Assembly: GCF_001547995.1 (NCBI RefSeq)
Contig: NZ_AP014690.1
Location: 2,725,001 to 2,789,000 of the forward strand
Length of the DNA stretch: 64,000 bases
Direction: 5' to 3'
Source: Asaia bogorensis NBRC 16594
GTDB lineage: Bacteria; Pseudomonadota; Alphaproteobacteria; Acetobacterales; Acetobacteraceae
The notes beneath the pieces were generated by a model. The model was not told the origin of the DNA and did no database searches. It was given only the letters and a program-made list of their open reading frames with translations. This document shows positions 63,632 to 64,000 of this stretch, in pieces (the first letter of the stretch is position 1; each line of letters starts with the position of its first letter). A program made the translations under genes and the position numbers.

Positions 63632-64000
63632 TCAGATATCCATCTGATTAAAGCCGCCAAGGGCCACTGGCATGACCTCACGCAGAAGGGCGACTGATCT
63701 CTCAAGCCCTTCCACTGCATCCAGCAATGGGTCCTCATGCTCGATGGACAGCCAGCCATCATAGCCCACCATGCGCAGACGATAGCAGAATTGACGCCAC
63801 CATAGCGTGTCATGCCCATAGCCAAGCGTGAGATACGACCAGGCACGTGCCGAAGGCAGACCCAGCGGGCCGTTTTCGAGATTCGATGTCACCCCCCGCC
63901 TCGCCTCATTGAAACCGGCATCCTTGGCGTGGACATGGAAAATGGCGTCACCCAGCGCATCGATAGCGGCGATCGGGTCAGCCCCCATCCAGAACATGTG
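63632..64000 (-). CDS. Sugar phosphate isomerase/epimerase-like protein (partial)
   Basis: Only the C-terminal 122 codons are visible; the start lies beyond the right edge. The piece shows TIM-barrel xylose-isomerase-like features: the metal-binding HVHAKD, the helix AIDALGDAI, and the strand GWLSIEHEDP with the late glutamate/histidine ligands, followed by a C-terminal helix. These enzymes act on sugars or inosose derivatives; the exact substrate cannot be read from this fragment. Confidence 0.8.
   Translation of the reverse strand, partial: HMFWMGADPIAAIDALGDAIFHVHAKDAGFNEARRGVTSNLENGPLGLPSARAWSYLTLGYGHDTLWWRQFCYRLRMVGYDGWLSIEHEDPLLDAVEGLERSVALLREVMPVALGGFNQMDI

Overview
The window looks like chromosomal DNA of an alphaproteobacterium, most probably an acetic acid bacterium (Acetobacteraceae; an Asaia-like genus is my best guess, by inference only). 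The signs are a G+C near 60 percent by eye, Shine-Dalgarno-led genes in tight ATGA/TGATG-overlapping operons, several TonB-dependent receptors, an acetoin/diacetyl reductase, and the ftsY-mtaB-dapF order. I see no rRNA, tRNA, insertion sequence, phage gene or CRISPR array.

Layout. 1-6189 (minus): nuoABCDEFG of an E. coli-type complex I, with a fused nuoCD and a NuoG that carries the extra N7 cysteines; nuoG runs off the left edge. 6453-9934 (minus): a GH15 family glycoside hydrolase and zwf. 10031-14345 (minus): an EmrA-EmrB-outer membrane factor tripartite exporter behind a palindromic operator candidate. 14837-18327 (plus): moeA-moaA-moaC-moaD-moaE, a compact molybdopterin operon. 18338-26428: a TSUP permease, pepA-holC, an acetoin reductase, sdaA, a degenerate oxalate-decarboxylase-like bicupin, an aldo/keto reductase and a small acidic protein. 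26585-32275 (plus): five overlapping genes for a membrane complex related to hydrogenase-4/complex I but without nickel-ligand cysteines. 32317-39111: a Wzx-like flippase, SelO, a small membrane protein with a C10 tract, an AhpD-like protein, an azoreductase and a MocR regulator. 39198-43575: a double-thioredoxin exported protein, then divergent rtcR-like and rtcB-like genes. 43750-48488: a beta-propeller protein, a lipoprotein, gap-pgk and a small exported protein. 48510-52800 (minus): one operon of TonB receptor, sensor kinase and FixJ-type regulator. 52951-55574 (minus): a two-partner-secretion transporter behind an overlapping exported protein. 55764-58583: a large TonB receptor. 59054-62080 (minus): ftsY-mtaB-dapF. 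62155-64000: a shortened luciferase-like protein, a methyltransferase and a truncated sugar isomerase-like gene.

How the parts fit. Much of the window is central metabolism and respiration (complex I, zwf, gap-pgk, serine dehydratase, molybdopterin synthesis) mixed with envelope and transport functions. Three places deserve attention. First, the five-gene complex-I/hydrogenase-like cluster keeps a NuoC/NuoD-like large subunit and four membrane subunits, but lacks both Ni-Fe ligands and any adjacent NuoB-like or ferredoxin-like subunit. Second, the RtcR-like protein keeps its CARF sensor but has lost the GAFTGA loop, the Walker B glutamate and the arginine-finger segment, so it probably cannot act as a sigma-54 activator on the neighbouring rtcB. 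Third, two envelope operons have unusual architecture: receptor-kinase-regulator, and a small exported protein translationally coupled to a two-partner-secretion pore.
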